Assembly (NCBI GenBank): GCA_958298945.1
Contig: OY282607.1
Span: 89,163,270-89,227,269 of the forward strand
From: Atherix ibis
Lineage: Eukaryota; Arthropoda; Insecta; Diptera; Athericidae
Reading direction: 5' to 3'
DNA length: 64,000 nucleotides
Position 1 is the stretch's first letter, and the number at the start of each line of letters is the position of its first letter. Made by a program: the position numbers and the translations under genes. Positions 1 through 11,255 of this stretch are shown piece after piece. The notes beneath the pieces are model-generated. The model was not told the DNA's origin. It made no database searches and saw nothing but the letters and a program-made list of their open reading frames with translations.

Positions 1-1918
1 TTACGTTGTTATTCGATCGCCCTTGGAAAAATCTTAGTCCATACGAAAATTTAGGTCATTCTTCTCATACTCGAATTGCAGACTGGAAGAAGGGTATATG
101 CCCGGAAATTTCATTAAAATTATTTTCATTTATTCACAATTGACCAATGCCTAAAATGAAGACTATTAACACAGTGGATGGACTACTTCCTTTATCCGAT
201 TTTTGAGTGCACATTTTTAAAAAAAAAATATTAATAAAATAAGCAACCCATTAGAATTGTACAGTCTCGACGAGAAATAATAGGCTTCATCGTTTAGACG
301 ATATATTCTGGCATTTGGTTGGTTTGTATTCTTGTTCGGCCTGTTTTCTGTATTTCTGTTTATAAAAACCATCCAAACTGACTATGACGATGCAAAAACT
401 ACCAACAATTCTCGTATTCCTACTGCAATTGGACTGAAGAGTAACCGCAAAGCGAAACGGAACCCATAATCCTCATGGACGGACACCTACGAAAGGAATT
501 CTTATTTCATGGTATAATTTCTGAATGGATTTTGCCTTTTCATTCGTATCCGATGATAATTTTTATAAATACGATGTGAGCTCCGATATGAGACGTGCAT
601 AGCCCCCATTGATACCTCAAATCTTAATTAGAACATTCGCTCCTAAGGAAAGTGAAAAAGTGTGAAAATTCTACAACTCTTAGTGGACAAAGTCCATCAT
701 AATATTTCCTTTGCGATGATTTTTCAGTTTCCCGAATATTTGATCTTTGCCGACAGTAAATAAATTTCCGGTTTTCTAATGTTTTGCTTTTACACCTTCA
801 AAGTTCCACTATCGACTACTATCGTTTTTATGATCTTTAAAAGGTCATAAAAGTCTTGAGTACAGATTTACCTACATCAGGTGAATAGTACAAACCATCT
901 TTACCGATAACGTCCAGTATAATTATTATAAAAAGATTATTTCAAATATTGGTAAAAACACATATTGTTCGAAAAGCAAATAATCCTCAAACTAATTTGA
1001 ATACGACATATTTCATGACAAGCTAAATCTGAATCTAAGTTGTACCATCAGTAATTTGACGAGAAATGAGAAAATAATGGCAACTTTTCCAAATATGCTA
1101 AATTGGAGACATTATAAATTCTGTTTCTGTTAAAAAAAAAAGTCCCCAAATAACATTTGTTAAGAGATTTTTTCCCCATTTATTTTGGAGTTTTTTTTTT
1201 CTATTGCAAATATTGAACAAGTTGTGTCCAGTTGTCGTTAGGGTATGTTTTCTTGTATTCTATCAACCCTCCTGGGTATGAAATTTGGTCATTTTCTGGG
1301 ATTTAAAACTTTAGAAACTATAGTTTAGTTCTAAATAACAACAAAAAAATGAAAAACAAAAACCAAATCTTGATGGGAGAAAATGTCTTGGCCATCGCAG
1401 CTGTGCTTCATATCTGCATATTCGGATTTGCTTAACCCGAACATTTCCCTGAGGTCATTAAAAATAAGTCAACCTGGATAAAAGTTGTAATAATTTTTTC
1501 TTATAGAAAATACTCTTATAAATATATTTAAATATATTTGATTACTTTTTGTAGTTTTTTGATAAACGGCAATAGGGATTTTCAACAAAGAATAGGTATG
1601 GGATTTTACTATACAAAACGATTATTTTTTTTAAATTGTAAAAAATTTTATTCTTTCTAATAAACATTTCCTTCATATGTTTTTTTAAGTATATATTATT
1701 AACTTTTTTTTCCATTTATTTATTCAACTAGAAGAATAAATTGCAAAATTTTATAGTTTATATTCTAAAATTTAATATCAACAAAACATATCTCAAATGT
1801 AGTAATTTAAATATCAAATTAAAAAATCTTCAACAATTTACCAACAATATTTCTAATTATTTTAAAAATGATTTTTTTTATAATTTTTTAACTATTTTTA
1901 AAAAAAAATTTTGATAAT
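1..1918. other. Unassigned AT-rich sequence
   Basis: I see no gene, RNA or repeat that I recognise. The stretch has many A and T runs (for example near 1131-1200 and 1860-1920) and only short open frames. It is consistent with intergenic or intronic DNA. Confidence 0.6.
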
Positions 1919-1920
1919 TA

Positions 1921-3164
1921 TCAGGGGTTGTTATTAATTCGTAGCGTTTTTTTGCAAATTTTCGTGGTTTATTATGACAGTATCATTACAGAAGCTTTAT
2001 TCAAAGTATTGTCCTTCATTATCCACTACTTTTTGCCATCTTTCTGGTAATGCTTAAATACCGCGTCGAAAAAATTCTTCTTCTTTAGATTCGATGAAAG
2101 AATCGATCTAATTTTTGGTAATTTTGTAGTTATTGAAGTGCTGCTCTGACAAGCCATGCGCCAATGGATCGAAACAAATGATAATCAGATGAGACAATGT
2201 CTGGTGAATATGGCGGGTGAGGCAGACCTTCCCATTTCAGCGTATTTAAATAAGGTTTCACGACTTTCGCAACATGTTGTCTTGCATTGTCGTGGAGCAA
2301 AATTACTTTGTCGTGTCGATGTTTATATTGCGGCCGCTTTTCTTGTAATTCTCTGTTCGAAAGCATCAATTGTCGTCTGTATACGTCCCCAGTGATGGGT
2401 TCACCCGGTTGGAGGAGCTCATAATAAATAACACCCAGCTGATCCCACCAAATACACAGTAAGATCTTCTTTCCATGAATATTCGACCTGGGGACGATGT
2501 CGATTCATGACCCACGATTTTCTGCATTTGGGACTGTCGTAGAGTACCCACATCTCGTCACCAGTGACGATTCGATGCAAAAATCCCTTCCTTGCCTGCC
2601 GTTGGAGAAGAATCTCACAGGTGACTAAACGCCGTTCGACGTCCCTTGGCTTCAAATCATGTGGAACCCACGTTCCCTGTTTTTGTACCATTCCTATGGC
2701 TTTTAGGTGTTTTCCGACCGTCGAAAGGTCGACTCCAAGCGATGTGGACAACTCCCGGAGTGTTTGGCACAGGTCTTCATCGAGCAACGTCACCAAATCT
2801 TCATCTTCGAACTTTTTCGGTTGTCCGGGACGTTCCATGTCTTCCAAATGAAAATTTCCATTTTTAAACCGCGCAAACGACTTTCTGAAAGTTTGCTCAG
2901 CAAGAGCATATTCGCCGTAGACATCCACTAAAATACGATGACTTTCCGCGGAACTTTTCTTCATGTTGAAGTAATGGAGTAACACTCCCCGCAAAAACGA
3001 TTTTTCAGGCACGAACTTCGACATGTTTGACACTGCGCAACAAGTGCTACTGACACTATAAGAAAAAGTTGCGCTATATCCGTAATTTCTAGGAGAATAT
3101 TTACTTTTGTATGTGTGCTAACGCCATCTTTTGTAAAACGCTACGAATTAATTCCAACACCTGG
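1921..3164 (-). mobile_element. Mariner transposon, degenerate DD34D copy
   Basis: This is a complete-length mariner of 1244 bp. The terminal inverted repeats are about 30 bp: the left end reads TCAGGGGTTGTTATTAATTC and the reverse complement of the right end reads CCAGGTGTTGGAATTAATTC, both running on into GTAGCGTTTT. TA dinucleotides flank the element at 1919-1920 and 3165-3166, the expected mariner target-site duplication. The transposase lies inside on the minus strand and is broken. The CCAGGTG terminus resembles that of mauritiana-type elements, but the internal repeat and protein differ clearly from the other mauritiana-type copies in this window, so it is a separate lineage. Confidence 0.93.
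1997..3024 (-). pseudogene. Mariner transposase, frameshifted and with stops
   Basis: This is a relic of a DD34D mariner transposase, the enzyme that cuts and pastes the element at TA sites. The ATG at 3024 (MSKFVPEK-type start, as in Mos1-like transposases) is preferred over the upstream GTG at 3033. The N-terminal helix-turn-helix region (FARFKNGNFHLED, then DLSTVGKHLKAIG) and the WVPHDL linker are readable to the first catalytic Asp in IVTGDEMW. A frameshift near 2500 moves the frame. The second frame holds LLHDNARQH (second Asp) and PPYSPDIVSSDYHLF (third Asp), with 34 residues between these two Asp, so the triad is DD34D. Another frameshift near 2160 and two in-frame stops interrupt the C-terminus, which originally ended at the stop at 1997-1999. 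It cannot make an active enzyme. The subfamily is not certain. Confidence 0.9.
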
Positions 3165-3166
3165 TA

Positions 3167-3498
3167 TAAAAAAATTTTATTTAAAAAATTAACCAAAAGG
3201 AAAGAGAAATATTTTTTAAATATATTTCACTTTTTCTGTATTCTTTCAGTTTTTTTTAAATTACCTAATTAGGCGACACTACTTCTTGAGTTCGAATCTC
3301 CCCCCTCAGTTATCACCTAATTGGCAGAGTTGTCACGATGCTTAAGAATTTACTTTTCAGCGCAAATTTAACTAAAGACTGTGGATGAAAAATTGTATCA
3401 AATCAAGAAATTTATTATTAGGGGCTAAAAATATATCCATCATGAGTGGGGGCTTCCGGTCTTATATGACTCATCCTTCTGAGAAAAACCGGAGAAGG
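3167..3498. other. Unassigned AT-rich flank
   Basis: Nothing is recognised here. A GTTCGAATC match near 3290, which recalls a tRNA B box, has no A box or acceptor stem around it. Confidence 0.5.
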
Positions 3499-3866
3499 TT
3501 TAAACGAGCCAGACATGGCTCTCAACCGCAAACCGGAGGCTCTTCTCTGTAGCGTTAAATTTTTCCATAACCAAAATATGAGGCAAAAAATACCACAGTG
3601 CCCCAGAAGCAGTAAACAATTTTAGGGTTATTTGTTTAAACGAGTCAGGCTCTTATCCATAGCGTTAAATTTGTTCATGACCAAAACATGAGGCAAAAAA
3701 TACCACAGTGCTCCAGAAGCAGTAAACAATTTTAGGGTCATTTGTTTAAACGAGACAGAAAATGACTCTTATCTGTAGAGCGGAGGCTCTTATCTTCGTG
3801 ACCAAAACATGAGGCAAAAAATACCGCGATGTCCCAGGAGTAGTAAACAGTTTTAGGGTCATTTGC
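3499..3866. repeat. Degenerate tandem repeat, about 110-136 bp units, three copies
   Basis: Three successive units begin with TTTAAACGAG at 3499, 3635 and 3745. Each contains CAAAACATGAGGCAAAAAAT (or a close variant), an AGTAAACA block and TTTTAGGGT. Unit lengths are about 136, 110 and 120 bp because of internal insertions and deletions around a GGAGGCTCTT segment. No coding potential is seen. Confidence 0.8.
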
Positions 3867-4280
3867 CAAAAGAATCAAAAAATTTTCCTGCACATCCAAC
3901 CCAACGCAGTTTCATAATAAAACTCAACTTACGTGTATTTGGTGAAAAGGCAAGGCCGATTTGTTCGCGGATCACTACTTTACCGTATCTTCCTGTCTTC
4001 CAGAATGTGACTTACCTCCGCTTTTATTGGAGTGTATAGAATTTTCTATGGAGTAAATTTATTTTTACACTCGTATTGTTGGAAGAGTCCTTAGAGATCC
4101 GCTGCTCCAGATGGTATGTCCCTCATAGTTCTGAAGATGTGTCCTTTTAGATTGTGGAATCTTTGTCACCTCACCTTTTATTCTGGAATTTATCTTCATC
4201 TATATAGAAAATAGCATTCGTTCAACCAATTTCCAAAAAGGGGAGCACTCTTCCCCCTTCAATTATTACCGATTTTTTTC
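3867..4280. other. Unassigned
   Basis: There is no recognisable feature. The sequence may contain more of the decayed retrotransposon that becomes readable just downstream, but I could not align it. Confidence 0.4.
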
Positions 4281-4831
4281 TCTAAAATCTCTTCTCTCTA
4301 AGATCATGGAAATACTGCTAAACTATCAGCTACGGAAATATCTTGAATCAAGGATTTTCCTCAGTGACCGTCAATATTCCATGATCTTTCTGTAACAATA
4401 TATCCACTGGTGATTTGATGGCATATCTAGCCGAAAAGTGGAACCACATTATCTATTTTTTGGGGATTATAGGATTGTTGCACTTGAGATATTTTAAAGA
4501 TATTTGATAGAGTTTGGCATTAGGCTCTTATATCGGAAAAGCGTGCCTATTGAATCGATGATTGCCTCCTGAAACCGATTGGAAGCTACCTTTCGAACCG
4601 TTCAGTCGAAGTTATTTTGGATGGCTTCAAGTCTGCAATCCACCAAATAAATTCTGGTATTCCTCAGGGTTGCTTCCTATCACCGAGCCTTTTTCTTATT
4701 TTCATAAATGGTCTGTTATCAATTACTTCTTGTCAGGTCCACTTTTTCGCTGATGCCAGTACTTTCAGTTTTTTGAACTCGTATTCTGATTCACGTAACT
4801 GCTCTTCGGCAATAGGGATGGAACGACAACG
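4281..4831 (+). pseudogene. Non-LTR retrotransposon reverse transcriptase remnant
   Basis: This is decayed reverse transcriptase (RT) of a LINE-type element, which would copy element RNA at a nicked target. Reading through several frameshifts I see, in order: SKIMEILLNYQLRKYLESR with FLSDRQYSM near 4300-4385 (fingers region); LLAYLAEKWNH near 4415-4450; a weak ALEI/FDRVWH-like stretch near 4480-4520; then ILDGFKSAIHQINSGIPQG and LSPSLFLIFINGLL at 4614-4720 (the PQG palm motif); and VHFFADAS at 4737-4760, which corresponds to the catalytic FADD box with the second Asp lost. Frameshifts, stops and the damaged box show it is dead. Its 3' part is not readable past the mariner inserted at 4834. 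The motifs resemble jockey or I-type RTs of insects; the clade is unresolved. Confidence 0.8.
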
Positions 4832-4833
4832 TA

Positions 4834-6066
4834 CAAGGTGTATAAGCTTAAATCCACTGTTTGGTCTTAGATGGCGTGAGTGAGCGTATTAAGCTACCAT
4901 GGGCACGCCATACTTTTTTTTATGAGTTTGACATCTGTAAACATTAATCAGTGCACACTGTTAGCAATTTCGTACAACAACATACATTTCTCCTTTGGTA
5001 ATCATGTCTAGTTTTGTGGCAGAAAAAGATCATTTGCGGGAAGCTCTGTTTTCTGCTTCAATTTGAAGAAATCGGCTCTCGAATCGCATCGAATGCTTAT
5101 GGAGGCCTACGGTGATAGTGCTTTATCGGAAACAACGTGTCGAGATTGGTTTCGTCGGTTCAAAGACGGCAATTTTGATCTGTGGGACAAGAAGCGCGAA
5201 GATCGGCCTAAGAATATTGAGGACTATCAATTACAGGCTCTTTTGGACGAAGACAATACTCAATCACAAAAAATGCTCGCGGAGCGTCTGTGTCCCATGG
5301 AAAAGATTGAAAAGCGTCTGTGTGCCATGGGGAAGATTGAAAAGATCGGAAAATTTGTGCCGCATGAATTGAATGGTATGCAGATGGAGCGACGACAAAA
5401 CACATGTGAAATCCTGCTAGCCAGACAAAAAAGAAAATCGTTCCTGCATCGGATTGTGACACGCGATGAAAAGTGGATATATTTCGACAATCCTAAACAC
5501 AAGAAATCGTGGGTTGATCCCGGCCAACCATAAACATCTTCCCCAAGACCAAATCGCTTCGGACGGAAGACGATGCTGTGCGTTTGGTGCGATCAGCAGG
5601 GTAACGTCTACTATGAGATGTTGAAACCTGGTGAAACTGTCAATACCCACCCCTGCCACCAGCAACTAATCAAATTGCACCGTGCTCTGCGTGAAAAAAA
5701 GACGGATTATCAACAAAGACATGACAAGCTGATTTTCCACCATGACAACGCAACATCGCACACGTCAAAAATGGTCCGAAACTACTTGGAGACACTCAAC
5801 TGGGAGGTACTACTCCACCCTGCTTATTCACCAGACCTAGCCCCTTCCGACTACTACCAGTTTTCGTCGATAGGCCACGCGCTCGCTGAGCAGCACTTCG
5901 ATTCGTACGAAGACGTCCGAAAATGGCTTGATGAGTGGTTTGTCTCGAAAGAGAAGTGGTGTAGCTAACGAGGGCAGGTACTTTGAATAAATTTGTTTTT
6001 GATTTCTATGAAAAAACGTGTTTTTTTTTTTACTAAAAAACAGCGGATTTAAGCTTATAAACCTGG
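4834..6066 (+). mobile_element. Mariner transposon, mauritiana (Mos1-like) type
   Basis: This element of 1233 bp has terminal inverted repeats of about 28 bp. The left end reads CAAGGTGTATAAGCTTAAAT and the reverse complement of the right end reads CCAGGTTTATAAGCTTAAAT, both followed by CCRCTGTTT. A TA lies at 4832-4833; the matching right-hand TA is mutated to AC at 6067-6068. The Mos1 terminus (CCAGGTGTACAAG) is very similar. The same family recurs at 49243-50127 and 58683-59612. This is the longest of the three copies but lacks about 50 bp near the end of its transposase. It sits at the edge of the reverse transcriptase remnant and probably interrupted it. Confidence 0.93.
5004..5990 (+). 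pseudogene. Mos1-like mariner transposase, broken
   Basis: The start is ATG at 5004 (MSSFVAEKDH, matching the usual mauritiana-type N-terminus). A one-base loss near 5045-5055 shifts the frame just before SALESHRMLMEAYGDSALSE. The helix-turn-helix region and VPHELN linker follow; the part before VPHELN carries two near-identical RLC-MEKIEK/RLCAMGKIEK segments. The triad residues are all present: IVTRDEKW, FHHDNATSH and YSPDLAPSDYYQF, with 34 residues between the second and third Asp. A single in-frame TAA at 5531-5533 follows VDPGQP and the same frame resumes as RPNRFGRKTMLCVW. Near the end about 50 bp are deleted after VSKEK compared with the copy at 59.5 kb, which shifts the frame before the terminal GRYFE and the stop at 5988-5990. 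It is not expected to be active. Confidence 0.92.
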
Positions 6067-7221
6067 ACAAATTAGAAATATGGTATCATAAAAAAAAATC
6101 CCAAAAATTATGAACATAGGAACCCGACTAGATAATCCTTCCTTTCCTCTCAGGTTAACAAAAAATGCTTAATTTGTATTGTGGTTCAAAAATTCTTCAT
6201 TTAAGTAGTGCCAGATCACTCTCAGTGATGTCAGTCTCATTACTTTTACACAGAAGATTATACCATAGTCCCTCCTAGACGTGCAGTATGAATTTTAATC
6301 TTGTCCCGGAACTACGCAACTGCATAGGAAATATTTCTTATAAATATCCAAAGTTTTTCATTGCCATTAAGACGATTTTGAGATGCCCCAGAAGCAATGG
6401 AAGAAGGACTTTGCTCACGGAGGCCCTTAGCAGCAAGAACTAATGAAAATAATATAGGGGCTTCTTTAAAGGCTTAGAATCAGGACCCTAGCTTCAGTAT
6501 GGATATTTCAGTCAAAACGACTACGCTACTGTCACACAAACATCTTCATCAACCAAGGAAAGGTGACTCATGGGATTCCCCAGAAATCCTATTTACCTGA
6601 TAAAAGTCCGTCTAAATTTTTTTGTTGAAAAGAGATTTGAAAGGAGTTTCTCTTTAAGTACTGACTATAAAATCCAAATGATTCTAACCGAAAAACTGAA
6701 AACAATCTTAGTTGAAGCCTTCCAGCACGGCTCCTCCACTCCCACGGAACTCCTTTGGAACTGATGACATTGATGTAAAAAAAAAAATAAAAAAAAATTG
6801 TTCCAACAAGTCATAAATAACACGAAAAAAATTACATTCTAAAATAGCAAAATTTAAAAATTTCTAAAATCTTATAAATTAGTACAGATACAATCTCTAT
6901 TCAATTTTCTGCAATTTTCATAAATAACGATTATTTGAGCTTCTCGTAATCATTCCATTCCAAAGTGGAACTGCGAAAATGTTTTCTTTTAAAGGTAATT
7001 ATACTAAAAGCAGATTTATGTTAACTTAAATACAGTTGAGTAATCAACAAAATTACAGTAATTTTCATTTTGTTAAAATCTTTAATAAAAATAAGAGAGA
7101 GGTGATGGAGGGGGGTTAGGGTTCACTAAATTAAATTTTATATTACTTTCTTAAAAGCTGTTTTTAAAGTAAAATTTAATAGAAAATAAGAAAAGACAAC
7201 TTTTACGCAATAAATTATTGA
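6067..7221. other. Unassigned, with one motif shared with 16.5 kb
   Basis: No gene is recognised. Around 6210-6285 there is a segment containing CACTCTCAGTGATG and CAGTCTC followed by an ACCATA block, which recurs near 16511-16555. The rest is AT-rich sequence with A and T runs and a GAGAGGTGATGGAGGGG patch near 7095. Confidence 0.5.
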
Positions 7222-7287
7222 AGAACAAAAAATACTGTGGGTTTCCTATTGCTTCGGGAGACTGCTTTTTGGTCCCCTTGCCAACTT

Positions 7288-7373
7288 ATGAGTGGAAGTA
7301 TGATTACCAACCCATTTGCCAGAATGGCTTATCTTCTTCTACTTCTGCCACTTAATGTTCTCGGTGATTCCCA
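7288..7373 (+). CDS. Candidate first coding exon: signal peptide plus splice donor
   Basis: An open frame begins at ATG 7288, with further in-frame ATGs at 7300 and 7324. The last has the best start context (AGAATGG). The translation runs MSGSMITNPFARM, then the strongly hydrophobic AYLLLLLPLNVLG, then DS. This is the layout of a secretory signal peptide: short N-region with Arg, Leu-rich core, and small residues at a likely cleavage point. The frame breaks exactly at a perfect donor GTAAGT at 7374-7379; without splicing the next codon is TAA. This suggests an exon ending in phase 2, as in many insect secreted or Ig-type surface proteins with large introns. No downstream exon was identified. 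Chance occurrence cannot be excluded, and no family can be named from so short a peptide. Confidence 0.4.
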
Positions 7374-7379
7374 GTAAGT

Positions 7380-7806
7380 GCAATTATTTTTACATTTGTT
7401 GTTCTGCATATTATGCAGAAATAATAGTTTCGGATTTCTTTGTTATCCACAACCGAGGAATATGCACCAACAGTGACCACAATTGCAGTCACACGGAACT
7501 CTGATAGTTTTTACAGCGAACCATTTGCAATTTCTTCTATTATTTCATTAAGAAGGTTTGATGATAGTTCATCTTAAAGCTTTTGAGTCAGCCCCCCTCT
7601 TTATTTCACTCTTTGGTAAGGGGGGTTTTGTTGCATTAAGTCCTCAGCTTATAATTGGGCTATGAACATAGACAGGAAATGGGCCTCTGGACAAAATTAC
7701 CTCTACCTGCATAGTAATGAAGGTGCGGATACTTCCAACAAAAAGCCGCTTTTCAGGCCTGGGGAAGAAATATGGTCTGTGGTCAGTGATTCTTCTCCGA
7801 GTGTGT
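7380..7806. other. Unassigned; intron-like if the 7.3 kb exon is real
   Basis: Nothing is recognised. The stretch is moderately AT-rich and ends at the TA target site of the next mariner. Confidence 0.4.
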
Positions 7807-7808
7807 TA

Positions 7809-9099
7809 GAAGGTCATTCAACAAGTACTTAGCCTACAAAAGAAAAACGTAAATTTTGGAAAGGTGGCAATTTATTTTTCTACATAATATCCTTCAAGCT
7901 CGATACACTTGGCCCAGCGATGCTCTAACTTTTTTAACCCGTCCAAAAAATACATTTTCTCGAGGGAAGCAAAATAGGCCTCCGTGGCGACGATGACCTC
8001 CTCATTCGACCCAAATCTATTCCCGGCGAGTGATTTTTTCAGGTTTGGAAACAAAAAGTAGTCACAGGGGGCCAAATCTGGAGAGTACGGTGGATGGGGC
8101 AGCAATTCGTAGCGTAATTCGACCAATTTGGCCATGGCGACGGCGGAGGTATGAGCCGGTGCGTTGTCGTTGTGGAACAGCACTTTTTTCTTCGCAAAGC
8201 GGGGCCGCTTTTTCTTCAATGCGACGTCAAATCGGCCCAATAAGTCAGCATAGTAGCGCCCAATGATTGTTTTACCCTTCTCGAGGTAATCGATGTGGAT
8301 CACACCTTGTGAATCCCAGAAAACGGTGGCCATCACCTTTCCGGCCGATCAAACAGTCTTCGCCTTCTTCGGAGCACGTTCGCCGGGTGAAGTCCACTGT
8401 TTCGACTGTTCCTTGGGCTCTGGTGTGTACCAGTGAATCCATGTTTCGTCGACGGTCACGAAACGACGCAAGAACTCCGCTGGATTGCGCTGAAACAGCG
8501 CCAAACACGTCGCCGATGTGGTCTCACGACTGCGCTTGTTTTCCGATGTGAGCAAACGCGGCACCCATCGCGCCGACAGCTTTCTCATGCCTAGTTCTTC
8601 GTGTAGAATATTATGCACCGTTCCTCCTGCGATGCCCACAGTCTCAGCTATCTCGTGAACCTTCAATCGACGGTCTGCTAACACGAGATCGTGGATTTTT
8701 TTAACGCTTTCCTCCGTAGCAGCCGTTTTCGGTGCACCTGGGCGTGGCTCATCAAAAACCGACGTGCGGCCACGAACAAACTCGTTGAACCAATTCTTGA
8801 CGATCGCCATCGACGGAGAAGAGTCACCATACACAGCATCTAAGCGATCTTTGATTTCGCTGCGCGTTTTCCCTTCCAAAAACAAGAATCTAATCACCGA
8901 ACGATATTGTTCTTTTTCCATTTTTGTGCAACCGACCGACACGCTCGCTTTCAAAGGCTCTTAAAGCAAAACTAATGAAGGGAATCGACTGAAACTTTGA
9001 CAGTAGGCTACTAAAAGAATGTACTGCACGATGGTAAATTTTTTTTGTGACAGCAGATCCATCGGGCAGTGAGGCTAAGTACTTTTTCAATGACCCTCG
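7809..9099 (-). mobile_element. Mariner transposon, irritans (Himar1-like) type, nearly intact
   Basis: This element is 1291 bp with TA at 7807-7808 and 9100-9101. The terminal inverted repeats match over about 27 bp: left GAAGGTCATTCAACAAGTAC, right (reverse complement) CGAGGGTCATTGAAAAAGTA, both continuing to CTTAGCC. One full-length transposase frame on the minus strand is interrupted by a single stop. Its inside is visibly richer in G and C than the flanks. The terminal sequence and protein differ enough from the irritans-type copies at 34 and 45 kb to be a distinct lineage. Confidence 0.95.
7872..8921 (-). pseudogene. Himar1-like mariner transposase with one in-frame stop
   Basis: The frame from ATG at 8921 (MEKEQYRSVIRFLFLEGK) to the stop at 7872 has 350 codons including the final stop, close to the 348 residues of Himar1. 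Upstream non-ATG codons extend the frame but are unlikely starts. The N-terminal half holds two helix-turn-helix units (NWFNEFVRGRTSVFDEPRPG, then HEIAETVGIAGGTVHNIL) and the WVPRLL linker. The catalytic triad is complete: RRFVTVDETWIHW, LFHNDNAPAH and YSPDLAPCDYFLF, 34 residues between the second and third Asp. The only interruption is TGA at about 8346-8348 (KTV-stop-SAGKVMATVFWDSQG), where irritans relatives have a sense codon. The C-terminus is ELEGYYVEK. This is the least damaged transposase in the window. Confidence 0.95.
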
Positions 9100-9101
9100 T
9101 A

Positions 9102-11255
9102 TGTAGACTTAAACTTTGCAAATTAATTATAATTTTTTAGAGGTCCTTTCGCCATTAACCGACTTTGTGATTTTTCCACTATTGAAGTAAACAAAAATTT
9201 GTTCATCCTACGAGTATTCCATCCAAGAAAATATCTTCTGACCTCCCACCTCTATTTCTCCTACAATTGTTTCCCTCCACAAAAAATTTCATTACCACCA
9301 TTTCGGTTTCACTTCATTGTCATCCAAATAGTCAGCAATCACACCGTCCTTTTAGTTCTTTGTTTTGAACTTTTTGATTTTCCACGATTTTTGTGCAGTC
9401 TCTTTTATGATTATACACAACACATATGCACCGCATATTTATCAGATCTACACCGTGGATGGATACCTGAACAAATTTTCCTATTTTTCGCAATCCAAAT
9501 GCAATTGAAAAAGCGAAACCAAACTCTGAACCTGCTCTTCTATTTTTGTCATGTTTCTTACGATTTTTGTAAAAAATAAATTATTGCACGAAACGGTTGA
9601 AAAATGTTGAACGAACGAGGAGGAATTTTGTAATTAGAAGCAACATGAGCTCCCTAACTCCACACACCACCAGATGTCTGGCCTACATCGGCTGCATATC
9701 GTAGCGCTGAAGTCATCGTGATTTTGAGAAGATTTCGTGGCGCTATTCGGTGAACCCACCTCGAGAGCAGCAGTGACGATAAAAACGGTGATGGTTGCGA
9801 TGATGACCACGATGATGGAGCCTCATTCTGAAGGCCATTCGGAGGCTGTTTTTTGTTCAGCTAACTTCAGATATGCTATATTAATTCAGTAAACCATGTC
9901 TTCTTAATGGATATGCCTGCTTATATGAGACCAGGTCGGAATATTTGAGTCTAAAATGCGGAGGCAGAACGTGAATTGATCCAGAGCAGATAAAGACGCG
10001 AAAAGAGTGCAGCTAAATTCAGAGCAGATAAGTTTTATGGGTCTACCCATTCAGCTTACAGTAGTCCCAGACATACTCAGACTCGTCAGTTATTATTGTG
10101 ACTTTCTTTCTTTGGTCTAACCACAAGAACAATACTATTATTGGGAATAGATTTGTTGGTAGCTTGAGCCAATCCTCATAGCATTTAGGATTCTTTGTGC
10201 TCTTCCATTATAACAGTCTAATCAGAATTCTTCAAAATTTTACGAATTTTTTGTTAATCAGACTTCATGCACTTCCTGGCAATCACATTTTTTGCCACTA
10301 CTCTTAACGTATGCGAAACTTCATGTAAAGTTTACGTTCGCAGATTATCCCTTAAAATACGAGAGGCATGTTATAATTTATAGGAATTGCATTGGAATAA
10401 CCAGACGGAATGATGCCCATTCCAAGTAATTGATTTCGAAAAGTAGAAACGATGGAAAATTAAGTTGTCTTTTGGTTAGGTGAGCGCGACTTTTTATCAC
10501 AGATTATCAGAGAGTTAAGCCCAATGGAATGGTTAATCTCCCATGTTCATGAGCGGTTAATCATTTAGAGCAACTAATATCGAATCCGAAGGTATTCCTC
10601 AATTGTTATAGTAATGAATCCGCTTCCTAATTATTTCAATATTTTTCTATATTTTATAAAAGTTAACTCAGAATTTAAAACCTTTACCGGACATGGGGAA
10701 TTGTGTGTGCGGCATTGTTTCAAGATGACATCAGCTCGGTGACGGATCAGATTCTCACTTATCTCGAACCTAATTTCGTATTCTGCGATGATAATCCTCA
10801 TTAGTGTTTATTTAGAAAATTGCTCCATTGTCTTTTGATTATAGTTGGTCTTGAAAAAATCCCCATGCAATTACGCGAATCTGACTATAGTAATTTGGTT
10901 TGATCGAAAATACAACTAATTGGACGAGTGGCCTTGAATCATCGTCAGACCGAGTATGGATTTTTGATAAATAACTTCAGAAATTGTGATTCATGGCAAA
11001 GAAAGGCTTCTAAACTAGCACACCTCAAAGGAGATTGTCGCCCTTCACTCGAAGCAATGCACAAATTCATATAGCAGTTTTGACTCCCTTGAATCATACT
11101 TTTAATTGGACAAATTCAACGTAAAAAGACGTGTTACCAATTTCCATATTTTAATTGAATTTTAAAGCAATTTTAAAACTCTTGACCACTCATCAATGTG
11201 GAATTCAAAATCCAACAATATTGACCGTTTTTACTTAAAAAAATTTCAAAAATTC
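9102..11255. other. Unassigned, with a short GATGRT-like simple stretch
   Basis: No gene is identified. Around 9770-9830 a GATGATG-type simple stretch gives short protein-like frames on both strands that I do not trust. The last 100 bases grade into the minisatellite that follows. Confidence 0.5.

Noticed and set aside
2564..2931. Overlapping plus-strand frames in the first mariner
   Set aside because: They are antisense shadows of the transposase coding strand.
3280..3320. Possible tRNA B box (GTTCGAATC)
   Set aside because: There is no A box, acceptor stem or anticodon arm at the correct distance.
9770..9830. EF-hand-like DKNGDG string on the plus strand and a hydrophobic IIVVIIATITVFIV string on the minus strand
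   Set aside because: Both are readings of a GATGATG-type simple sequence with stops close by and no start codon.
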